A DNA stretch of 64,000 nucleotides, taken from positions 558,001 to 622,000 of the forward strand of contig WAID01000006.1 of NCBI GenBank assembly GCA_016584495.1, written 5' to 3'. This DNA is from Celoporthe dispersa (taxonomy: Eukaryota; Ascomycota; Sordariomycetes; Diaporthales; Cryphonectriaceae). A program made the translations under genes and the position numbers. The notes below the pieces were generated by a model. That model was not told the DNA's origin, made no database searches, and saw only the letters and a list, made by a program, of their open reading frames with translations. Shown one piece after another: positions 9,023 through 19,346 of this stretch; the stretch's first letter is position 1, and every line of letters starts with the position of its first letter.

Positions 9023-12000
9023 ATGGACAGAAATCTTCGTCTTCGGCTGGTGGTGCGGCGTAATGGCATACCCGAGGTCAGGGTCCTCTTCAACCTTCCT
9101 CTCGACCACGATCCCAACGTCGCCAACCTCCTGGAGCAGGTCAACGACACCGTCCCCCTCGAGGATGCTCACGGTGAGTGGGGTCTGGAGGACTACGTCG
9201 TCGAGCTCCGCGACAAGAACGGTCATGCCTTCGAGTGTCTGCACTTTCAGCCCGTTGCAGGTCTTCTGGACAAAGATGATGAGGTTTTGTTAGTTGCCCT
9301 GCTCAGTCATCTTTCTGCCGTCGCCTTCGCCCCTCCCCTTCCCCCCTCCCAACACAGACAAAAACCACATCTCTTTGCTACCGAAGGGTATTTCCAGCTG
9401 CTGACTTTCTTTACTTTTGGTAATAGCATCCGTCCTCTCATGTCCGTCGACCTCAGAAAACGCCGGCTGGCCGGAAGAGATCAGGTTGTCGCCGGAGGAG
9501 AACATCTGATTGATGGCGTGCCTTTCGGCCGTCCCCGCCTCCAAATTCCCAGAGCCCGCCCGCCTGTCAGCATCGCTCCCCGAAAACGTCGCCGCTTGAC
9601 TTACGATCCGGACGAGGATGACGATCTGGATTATTCTGATGACGACTTCGTGGGTGTGAATGCCGATCACGATCGATATGGCCAGGATATCGACTCGCAG
9701 TGGCTACAGGAAAGCGAAGACGGCCAGGCACAGCGTCTCCCTGACCCAGCATGGCGAGAAAGACTCCCGCCCAGGCGTCCGGCGTGTTCGCTTTTCGGGT
9801 AGTGTTGGTACGAACTCCGAGTTAGAGATTGCCAAGGCGGGCCAGCAAGGTGGTGACGAGATGGACCCCAGCGGTGACGAGGACGAGGATGAAGACGAAG
9901 ATGAAGACGAGCAAGAGGACGTTGACTCCCAGGAACTGGCTGATGAGGTCGACGACCTCAAGGCCCTTGCCGAAGAGGAGGAGGCTCGCTTCGAGCGCGG
10001 CTCTCACGTCGACGAGGAACACGAACGCTTCCACACCCCGACTGAGGGCCCCGACGAGACAGACCTTGAACCGGGTGGTGCTCATCGGCATGAGAGAGCC
10101 GCGCCGGTCCGGATCGTGCAGACAAGGAGGCCTCAAGGCAGTGTCGAGCAAAAGGCTGCCGCGACCGATCCTGCACCGTTTGCCGGGGAGACATGCCCAG
10201 CCCGACCTGGGAACCCCCGCTCAGGCTGGAGTTGACCTTCTTGATTCTACCCTTCAGGACAAGATCACTGCTATCCGGTCTGCCTTTCCTCAGGTGTCCG
10301 CCCTTGATTGTGCAACACTCCTTGTCAAGCAAAATATGGATGTAAGCAAAACATGGCAGATCTTGGCAAGATCGCTCAAGCCACGACAGGGACTTGCAGA
10401 GACTATGGTCATCAGTACTCAGCTGGAACTCCCTCGGCAGATCCGGATAGTATCATCGTCTCCTCAGAGCCCGGCCGAGGCGTTTGGTGAGGTCAGTCGC
10501 ATCGAAAGTGACGATGAGGATGACCTTCCAAGTAGCGAGGAAGATGAAAGTCACGAATCGGACGGACTCCGCGACAACGAGAACGACGAATCCTCCTCCG
10601 ATGAGAGTGATAATGAGAGCGATAGCACTCGCGAAGGAGCCCCTGCCAGACCATCTCGCCCTGTGAAGCGCAGTCTAGACACGTCCGCGTCGACTAGCCC
10701 TGAGACTTCTTCCAGTCAGAGCGATTCCGAGAGCGACAGTGAGGCTGAAGAATCTGTCCATGCGCAATTGCGGCAGACTAGGTCGCGAAATCAGCTCGCC
10801 GATGAGCGACAGCAAAATACAAGAAGCAGATTGTCTCGCAGTAGCAGCATAAGTGACACTTCCTCCGATACGTCTGCTGCGGAGAACCCTGTTATCCGAC
10901 GGGTTAACGGCCGTCGAGGACGAAACATCATCAATTCTTCGCCACCAAGTAATAGGAATGACAACGCCGCATCTAAAACGGTAATCGCACCGAAAGGAAA
11001 GGGTACGCCTTCCTCAACAGACGACAGCGAAGAGAGCTCCAGCTTGAGCTCGAGTTCCGACTCTGATTCGGACTCTGATTCGGACTCTGATTCGGACTCT
11101 GATTCGGACTCTGATTCGGACTCTGAGCCCGTGAGTAAAGCTTCTCGGACTATCAAGGCGAAAGTCACCACTCAACCGCAGCCTCTGACTACACTGCGAA
11201 CCTCTACGGCATCCAATACCCCGTTTGTCGTGTCTCAGGCCCCAGCTCGGTCGCCTGTGCCACCTGGGCAGGGTCAGACAAAGACACAGAAGCGCAACCA
11301 GAGGAGACGACTTGAGAATCAGAGAAAGAAAGCGGCTCTGGCAGCGGCGCTCACTTCACAGTATACCTCGCGAGCAGCTCAAGATACACACGTCAAGGAA
11401 GTCGATCTGGCTGCAAAGAAGAAGGCGCTCTTGCAGACATTGGGAACAGAATTGAGCACACTGAACGAGGAATTTGAAGCGGCAACCAGACGAAATAACG
11501 GCGGTCACGCGACCTCGAGGCCGGCGGCAGAGGATCCAGACGCGTGGAGGCACAAAATTACCTACCGCGCCGTTGAGTGTGTCCAGGAAGGGATAGTGCT
11601 CAGTGAACCTCCCTTCCCATTTGTGCAGCGCTGGGACCCTCAGCAGCGGTGGGACAACCAAACCAGCTCGCAGCGCGGCGGCAAGAGAAAGTCTCGTGAT
11701 AACGCACAGTTTTACGATGAAGGAGGTCCAAACAACATCAAGAAGCCGAGGCTCTCTCATGGCAATTTGCACCAAGAGGACACCACAATGTTCTTGACGA
11801 GCCAGGAAGATATAACGCTAAACTACGATGATGCGCCTATCCAACCGGATGAGGGCCCAATGACCAATGGATACAACTCCAGACCATCCAGGCTTGGTCA
11901 AGTCGAAATTCACGTGGCCGAAGTGGAGAACAATGATGATGACGATGACGACCTCCCACCACTGCCGGCAGATACATCTTCGCTGCCTGAGTTACATAAA

Positions 12001-13968
12001 GAGAACCTCACCACGGGGTCGATCGTCGCATGGAAACAATTGCTCTGCACCGAGGCCACCAACTGGCAACCCCAGCTGAGTGATTTCATGACAGCCGTTG
12101 TCATCGAGATCCATGATGACGGTGAGAATTTCCAGGTACAACTGGCCAAGCGTGACAGAAACGTCGATAGGAACGAGAGGAGGTTTGACGAGGAGACTGG
12201 ACAACGGATCTATGGAAGATTCGAGGTTCCCGACGAGGATGAGGACATCTATGCAGAAGAAGATCTTGGTATTCGAGACGTCAGCCTGTCTTTGATGCTT
12301 GACGCTCGTATTGTGCAGCAGGCTAGTAAAGCAAGTCAGGCACGAGCCAGCAACGAAGTCTCCGGCGCAGAAGGTCCTCGTGAACGAGGCAGCGCTGACT
12401 CTGCTTCGACCGCACCATGTCGTCAGCCTGGAATTGATATCGAGGTTGCAGACAGCCAACCGGAACAGAGCTTGCGCAACAGCACAATGTCGAGCAAGGG
12501 CAATGGCAGCAACGAACGGTCCACCTCTTCTGATCACAAGGCAAATAGCCGTGAAGCAGAGCAGGATCCAGAGATATCCCGCACCATGGAAGTCGATATG
12601 ACCGGGGACAGTGCTGTTGCAGAGGAGAGTTTCATTGCTGAGACAAACCATGACGTCGCAATCAACGAAAACGACGACGGCTGCGTACAAGCCATCTCCA
12701 CAGACGATGCGATGGACATCTCGCAGACACGCAGGGATGAGATCAGTCAGCTCATTAACGAAGGAGGCTTTCGCCAGAATCTCGGATCTCCTATTGACCG
12801 GTCTACATTCTTGCAGTTTGGGAGCCCATCTCGTCAGCTGGAGGAAGAACTTGCATCCGCAGTGCGCCCTTCGCATCGAACAGGCTCACCGCAGAGGGAT
12901 TCATCCGAAGCGCCGTCAGAGTACGACTCCAAGGACCCCTCACAACAAGACTTGGGCCATCCTATCGTCGCTGCTGCCGGTGACTCTTCTGGAGAAATTA
13001 ATTATCCCAAAATGCATGTCTCTCAAGATACCGAGGCCAGTAACCAGAATGGAAGGCAGATTGATCCCAACCTCATCACGCATTCCGACGACCTGGGCGT
13101 CAACTCTTTGAACGAATCACCAGTGATTAATGGTTTCGGTGATGAGGCTGGAGTGGATGAAGTAACCAGGTCTGAAGGGCAAGGTCGCGAAAAACCGCCT
13201 CCGCGGCAAATCTATAACGATGGCTTGCAAGATGCACGAATGGCAAGGACAGAAGCTATGCTTTTCAAGTCGACGCAGATGAGCCCTGCGGCGAGTGATT
13301 CTGGATCCGACAGCTCAACCGGGTCCTCGAGTATCTTCCCTGATGTCGAGGTGATGGGCTCACAGCCGGCCAAGATTCACTTCAGCGTATCTTCCGAGAA
13401 GATCAAGAGTGAGCCTCTGGGATCCGAGGACAAGGCAGGCAGACCGAGCAGCCCCGGCTTGGATGCACCCATCTCCCCGCCAGCAGTATCGAGGCCACGA
13501 CCGAGGCAGTCTCACGGCTCTCCCTTCACCTCGCCACAAAATAGCAGCCGAGATCCTCTCACGTCGGCACGTCCAGCGGGCCCTGATACACTGGGTGAAA
13601 ATGGCGACGTCAATGGGCTGGGGAGTCAGGACTCGAAGCTCGGCTCCACCCTGCGCCAAGACCGCCAGGTAGTCTCGCTGTTGACTAGCAGTCCAGAGCC
13701 TGAGCAAGACGATGACGACGACGCAGAGCCTGAGCCGGAGTACACAGAGATGTATGCCGACGACAGTGTTGACGGCGACTACGACGAGGGCTCGCTTACC
13801 AACCTGCCAGCTACCAAGAGGTCCGAACAGCTGCGACGGCCGAGAACGAGGAGGGGCGCAAGCGTGCCTCTTGCTGCAAGCAAAGAGGACATGATGGACA
13901 CGAGCTGGGTTGCCGCAAGCCAGGGACCGAGCCGTAGAGCCTCCGGTCGATTTAGAGCTAAGAGATGA
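9023..13968 (+). CDS. Large acidic nuclear protein, coilin-like (DUF7357-type)
   Basis: About 1,600 aa. The start ATG at 9023 opens a ubiquitin-like segment (LRLRLVVRRNG...LECLHF-type, residues 1-95) like the DUF7357/coilin N-terminal domain. A supported intron lies at 9289-9426 (GTTAGT...TAATAG), joining DDEVF to IRPLM. A basic PRKRRRLTYD patch and Asp/Glu runs follow, then a CUE-like helical stretch (LQDKITAIRSAFPQVSALDC to WQILARSL, nt 10249-10369), long Ser/Asp/Glu-rich linkers with an (SD)n tract, and near nt 12000-12320 a Tudor-like segment. That segment has SIVAWKQL, then QLSDF, ending VSLSLMLDARIV, comparable to coilin's IIAFK...VSDY...LIDPRLI. The frame changes twice more, between about 9650 and 9775 and between about 10107 and 10224; introns or single-base errors could explain either. 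Inferred role: scaffold of nuclear RNP bodies. No enzymatic motif seen. Confidence 0.75.
11059..11126 (+). repeat. 12-bp tandem repeat encoding (SD)n
   Basis: GACTCTGATTCG is repeated about 5.7 times without interruption inside the coilin-like gene, encoding alternating Ser-Asp. Length variation would stay in frame because the unit is 12 nt. Confidence 0.95.
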
Positions 13969-15422
13969 TCGGCTGGCGCGTTCTGGAAAGGACTCATGGC
14001 TTGGCTGGCCGAGGATGGGAAATCGGTTCCTATATTTCACAACTCGGGGATGGCTGGTGGGAATCTCTCGGAGATCGAGGCTGTGATGGTTAACCTTCCC
14101 AGGCCCTTGCTCAAATAGGTGGTGTGAAGTTGGGCCCTGTAGAAGGTTGCACACCGGGATATGAGCATGGTCGAGGGATCATCCTGTCCAGCTTCATAGT
14201 ATCCTGTCACCGCATGATCCCGAAATGGTATGAATCATCCCAAGTCTTGCTATCGTTCCGGAATGCCACGGCTCAGTGTGCACATCATCTCGTCAGCGGG
14301 ACTAGATCTCAAAGAGGCACAATTCTGCTTGCAACGAGTCTTCCCAGTGGCCCCGGCAAGGCGTGAAGAACACAACAGTGGCTAGAATCTCCCCGTAGCA
14401 CTCTACCATGAGCTGCAACTACTGTGACGCAGGTACCGTAGTACGTACTATGAAGTCAAGTAAGTGTAGGTGTGGTCGATTGGGAACCAAACCCCTGCTC
14501 AGCTACTGAGGCGTGCGCCCCACCACCACCACTGGCACGCATCCGCCCGTGGACCACAGCCAATCATCTTACACAGAGCTGCAGACATCGAACCCAGCTG
14601 CAACGAGATGGCAATCTAGAACCACCAGGGGAGAACCCTTGAAGAAATTTTCTGAGCCAGTCCCTGATGGCCATGAGGACAGGCCTGTGACTGAGGCCTG
14701 GAGCCTGACGGAGCGCATTGTCGCTCATGACAGCTAAACTGGACCATCCTCACTTGAGCCATGAGGTTCAAGCATGCAGATAAGCTTGATGTGTATGGTC
14801 GCTCCCCCCACCCCCGACCTAGTTGCCAGGTGCCAGGCTCTCGCATACTTGGCAGCATCAACTCAGAAGTGCTGCAGGCCAACCAACATTCCATGGCCCG
14901 CGCTAGATACTTGGATAGGCACTGCAACCAAGGAAAATGGAGTGTATTGGTATCAGTCGCTCGTCCTCTGCCACCACTCCCCCCCTCCACCATGCGAAGG
15001 GGGTGGGGGGAATGTAAAGGATACAGGGTCAGGCGCTTGAGTAAGTAGGTATAGTATTACTGCTTTGTTCTGTTTGGAGAGGTTGTGCATGCACGCTGCT
15101 GGTGATATATCTGGCGCCCACGACTGCCCCTCCTTGCAGCCGTCTGCGAGAACTGTTGACTCGATTTTCCGTACCTGTTCCGCTCATTATTTTCATTCCG
15201 GGCTTGAAGCTCGTTTCTTTTCTGTCGACGAGTTTTTGATTCCTGCACAGACAATAATCTTGGTGGCTTCCCAAATACGAACGCTGCGAAAACCACGTCT
15301 TGCACCACAAGATCCTGCTGGTGTTTCCTAGCTACGCCGGAAACAAGTCGAAAAGGGGGACCGACCTTCTCTTCTTTCTTTCTTCCTCGCGGCTGTTGGC
15401 ACGGATCAAATTAAATTCCAAA
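13969..15422. other. Intergenic, no gene seen
   Basis: Spacer between two plus-strand genes. It carries the palindrome TAGTACGTACTA at 14439-14450. No ORF is recognisable. Confidence 0.5.
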
Positions 15423-16087
15423 ATGATGCTGGCCATCATCTTTATACAACTACTCCTCGGACTGGCGCCAGTCGCCAGCGCCAGTCCTTTACCAGACCAG
15501 CCAGCGCAGATGTGAGGCTGGTCACCCTCGCCGCAACAGCCGGCCAAGTCACGGCCTTGACCACAAGCACGATCACGGCGGACCCGACGGTGCTCGAGAC
15601 ACCCGCACCTCGGGAGGCCGACGGGCCAAGGAGGAAAAAGCAGCAGCAGCAGCAGCAGGTAGAGCTGCGAGACGTCCCGGCGGCGCCCGTCAGGCCCCAG
15701 CAGCGCGACGGTTTCGCCACCTCACCGGCCAGCACCTCGGCCGCCGCCGCAGCCACCACCGCCGCAGCAGATGCAGCAGACGACACGACGGTGCAGACGA
15801 CCACGCCGACGCAAGACGAGGCTGCTGCTACGACAGCGGCGCCGACGGACAACCCGGAGGTCGACGCGGACCTCGCGCGGGAAGGCTACAGCCAGGTGAC
15901 TTTCTACTCGTGCGAGAAGTATGCCGCCGCCACGGCGACTCACTGTGGCTGGCACGAGGAGCTCGTGCACGTCAGCGGGGCCGGCGGGCGTGGCGGCCAG
16001 GCGGTCGGGGGAGGAGGGCCGGGGCGGGCGGCGGTCGGGGCTGCGGCGTGTGCGGTGGTGGTGGTGAACCTGGTGCTGCGGAGGTGA
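15423..16087 (+). CDS. Small secreted or GPI-anchored Thr/Ala-rich protein with YSC...HCGWHE motif
   Basis: ATG at 15423 opens a clear signal peptide (MMLAIIFIQLLLGLAPVASA). The reading frame then changes. An intron at 15512-15567 (donor GTGAGG, acceptor ACAAG, 56 nt) joins the signal peptide to TITADPTVLETPAP and keeps the rest open to 16087. The body is Thr/Ala/Pro-rich with a poly-Gln run (CAG repeats at about 15641-15658). A conserved-looking C-terminal module, TFYSCEKY...THCGWHEELVHVSG, is seen in many small fungal secreted proteins. A Gly-rich stretch and a hydrophobic end (AVGAAACAVVVVNLVL) follow, fitting a GPI signal. Function unknown. The acceptor is the weakest point of the model. 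Confidence 0.6.
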
Positions 16088-16841
16088 AATATATATCAGC
16101 TGCCTGGAGACGACCGAAGGTCGGGTGGCCCATCTTTGTCGCCTGTTCATAGGCAGGAGATCGGGGCCGGCTTCCGTGTGTGTTTGGATTGGGCGGGGGA
16201 CCGAGCTGGTGGCGTTCATTGGGGGGGGGGGTGTTTCCACAGCCTGGAGCTGTCAATATACCTGCCTCACTCGAGGCACTGTTCTTGTTTCTTCAGCATC
16301 AAGGTAGCACGGGGCTGGCTGGCGAGAAGATAAGTCTTGCTCTGATGAGGTCCAGCCCGGGTATCGAAGGTAGACAAAAAGACCTGGAGCAATTGAGAAA
16401 CTGAGCCGAAATTGGAAGAAGTCGGAGGGATGGCGGCGCATGCGAGTGCTTTATTTGTTTTGATGCTATGATTGATCATATAACCACCGCAGTCCCATCC
16501 GTGTTCACGACGCCATGACCTCAAAAAAACAGAATCTCTTTTGTGTGGGTGTTGCCGAACAAGACCTCATGTGGTGGTGCATCATGTCATGTCGAATTTT
16601 CGAAGACGCAGCATCACGGGCGATGACTGCGTCTCGGGTGTATATCCTCACTCTGCCGGCCTGCCTGCCTTCCTGCCTGTGCATATACCTGCCAACCAAA
16701 GCCAGCATAGCCCTCGCAAAGCCCGACCAAGAACCAAACTCGAAAACCAACATGCTTCGGGATGGGTGAGAAGCAGTAGAGAACGGGGAATGGCAGTATC
16801 GACAAGACGAGGTCGTGGGAGGTGGAGAGGGGGCGAGTCGC
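16088..16841. other. Convergent intergenic spacer
   Basis: Between the 3' ends of the secreted-protein gene and RPS24. A G10 run lies near 16221-16230. No gene seen. Confidence 0.55.
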
Positions 16842-17789
16842 TTATTTCTCCTTCTTGGCCTTGGCACCCTTGACCTTGGCAGTGCCACGGAGGGTCTTCT
16901 GTCGGTTCTTGCGCTGCTTGCCTGTGTTGGGGGAGAAAAAAAATACCATAGTTAACCAAAGGTGACTGGTGATCATGATGACAAAGGTACATACGCTGCT
17001 GCCTGCTGGCCTTCTCGATCTTCTTGGCCAGGCCGACGCGGACCAGGCGGTAGTGGGGCTCGAACTTCTTCATGGCCTCAGGCGAGTCGTAGACGAGGGC
17101 GAAGCCAGTGGTCTTGCCGCCACCGAACTGGGTGCGCAGACCAAAGACGGAGACCTGGTCCTTACCGGCCTTGTACATGCCGGCCAGCTTGTCGCGGAGC
17201 TCGTCCTTGGCGATGTTGGGACGGTTGGGGTGCAGGATGTCACTGTGATGGAGAAAGAAGAGGTCAGGACACTAGCCATAACAGACTCGGCAACTTTTGT
17301 GTGTTGTGTGTGTGTTGGGGGGGGGGGGGTTGTATGGGTGTGCGTCTGTTGTCTCGTCTCGACACGAGTTGCGAGCGAGCCCTTGCTTGCTTTTTCGCGA
17401 CATCTTGGTCCCTCCGCCTCTCGAAGAATTCGCCACATCGTCTTGTTCTGCATCTTCTCGGCCCCGTTTGCACCCTCATTCCGTTCGTGCAGGCCTGTGA
17501 CCAGTACTCCCGGTGCAGGTTCGAGGTGTCGAATGGGCTTGTCCTGGTTGAACGGATGCGTCTCCGCGAGGGATCCCTCGGTCTCCTCCTCTTTCATGCT
17601 CGGCGGTATCGATAAATCCACAGTCGCCAGACATAGGGGCGGGGTTGAAGGGGCAAACAGAGTCGAGAGGGTGGGCGGATGGATGGATTGGGAGGTGAAT
17701 ACTCACACGACCATCTGCTTGCGACCCAGGAGAGGGTTGCGGATGAACTTGCGAGTCCGCAGGGTAACGGGGGTATCGGCGTCCGCCAT
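16842..17789 (-). CDS. RPS24: 40S ribosomal protein S24 (eS24)
   Basis: Structural protein of the small ribosomal subunit. Three exons: 17707-17789 (MADADTPVTLRTRKFIRNPLLGRKQMVV), 16995-17242 (DILHPNRPNIAKDELRDKL, then the core) and 16842-16921 (RKQRKNRQKTLRGTAK, ending KKEK). Introns are 17243-17706 (464 nt, GTGAGT...CAG) and 16922-16994 (73 nt, GTATGT...CAG). The spliced product is 136 aa, the usual eS24 size, and every junction keeps frame. The long first intron just after the N-terminal exon is typical of fungal ribosomal protein genes, though this one is unusually long. Divergent from the AAA ATPase. Confidence 0.97.
17317..17329. repeat. G13 run in RPS24 intron 1
   Basis: Thirteen G on the plus strand (C on the transcript), next to a GT repeat, inside the 464-nt first intron. 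The transcript carries a C tract and a CA tract here. Confidence 0.85.
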
Positions 17790-19346
17790 CTTGGATATGT
17801 CGAATTGTCGAAATAGCAGAGATTTCGAAGTTCGTAGATGGGTCGGGTTGGTGGTGCTGGGCGGAGGAGTAAGGAAAAGGAAGGACGAAGTCGAAGTCGA
17901 AGTTTGACTGACTGGGGTTCGATTTTCGCGATTCAGCCAGGCTCACAACTGAACCCGTGCCAGCCCACACAACTGCCAGAGATTTTTTTTGGGGCGGGAG
18001 CTGCAATCTGTGGGTGGCCCGTGCGTATTCTCGCTCAACAGCAGCCGGGCTAAGCTGTTCCGGGACGTCCCCGCTCTAGATAATCCGGCTCCGGGAACTG
18101 CGAACCCCAACCCTGCTTGGCCCCCACCCCCGGCTCTCTACATTTGTACCTCCGTGAGGCTCACCACACCTTCCACTGCTGGTGATTCCCGCCATTTCAT
18201 CCTGCTGACGAGTCTTCACATATGCCTGCATCACTGATATGGAGGTGGGTCATGCGCGCTGACATTATTTAGTGGCAGGATCGACACGCAGACAGATATC
18301 TGGCCGAGCCTGGTTGGTGGTGGGAGCCACGAGCACAGCCGAGCCCAGCGCAACCCGCATCTGCGCTTGATACCGGTATCGACATCTCAGTAGCTGTCTG
18401 ACCACGTCAGGGTTTGCTCCTCCCATGTGATGCTCAATTGCGACAGAATGTCGATATCGAGGCAGCCCGGCCAGGTCGCACCAGCCATGAGAGAGTTGTG
18501 GCAGTGGTAGCCTGGTTGGGAGACCAACGTTGAAAAAAAAAGAGAGAGGCTGAGCCGCCGAGCTGGGCTGTGTGTGCTGCGTTGGTAGGCCAAGTGCATG
18601 GATGCCAACTGGGCTAACGCCTGTGCTAAGCCCTCTTTATCATTTCTGTGCTTACTGGCTTGCACGGCAGCGGGTCGCCCTTGGATGCCGTTGGATGCCG
18701 TTCCGCACATCAGCATGGGGCCTGCTATGACACCAGTGTAACTCCGCAGTGCTGCCTGAACCAGCGCCCCTCTTGCAGGGCCTGGACATGGACGCGGTTG
18801 GCCTCATTCAAGCTCCGACTGCCTGCGTGGAAGCGGTGAATAGTAGAGCTGGAATCAGGCACGGCCTAGACTGGATACCGTACATACGCTGATCGGATCT
18901 GCCAATTACCATGGTGAGGTCACCTGGTTGACTCACTCGCCGCCAAGAGGGGGAGCAAACCTCCTGGTAAGGCTGCCTATAAGTATAGGGCCCCTACGAA
19001 GCCTTCATCTACCATTTTAAACGTACCACTCACGAGCTCAACTCTGAATTGCGATAGTCTTCCTGCCATCTCGACTCTAAGGACTGACGAGTGTACAAAT
19101 CTGCTTCATTTCTGCCTCCCGCAGCCCAAATACACCCAGCAATCTCAGGTGCTCCATCTCTGAGACCTACATACAAGCGTTATCCAGCCTACTTTTCTTT
19201 CAGCAGCCTTCTTGTGACGATAGTGCCTGGTTTTCAGACGATCACGCCTCGCCCACAGCGCCCTGCCTGTCTGGCTCCTGCCCTGGACTCCATCGTTTCA
19301 TACGGCATCGCCGCACAGAATATCGGCTCTCCACATTTTAGCCGCC
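17790..19346. other. Divergent intergenic region RPS24 / AAA ATPase
   Basis: About 1.56 kb expected to hold both promoters. No gene seen. A TATA-like TATAAG lies near 18978, about 370 bases before the AAA start; the 19000-19330 stretch is pyrimidine-rich and reads like a 5' leader. Confidence 0.5.
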
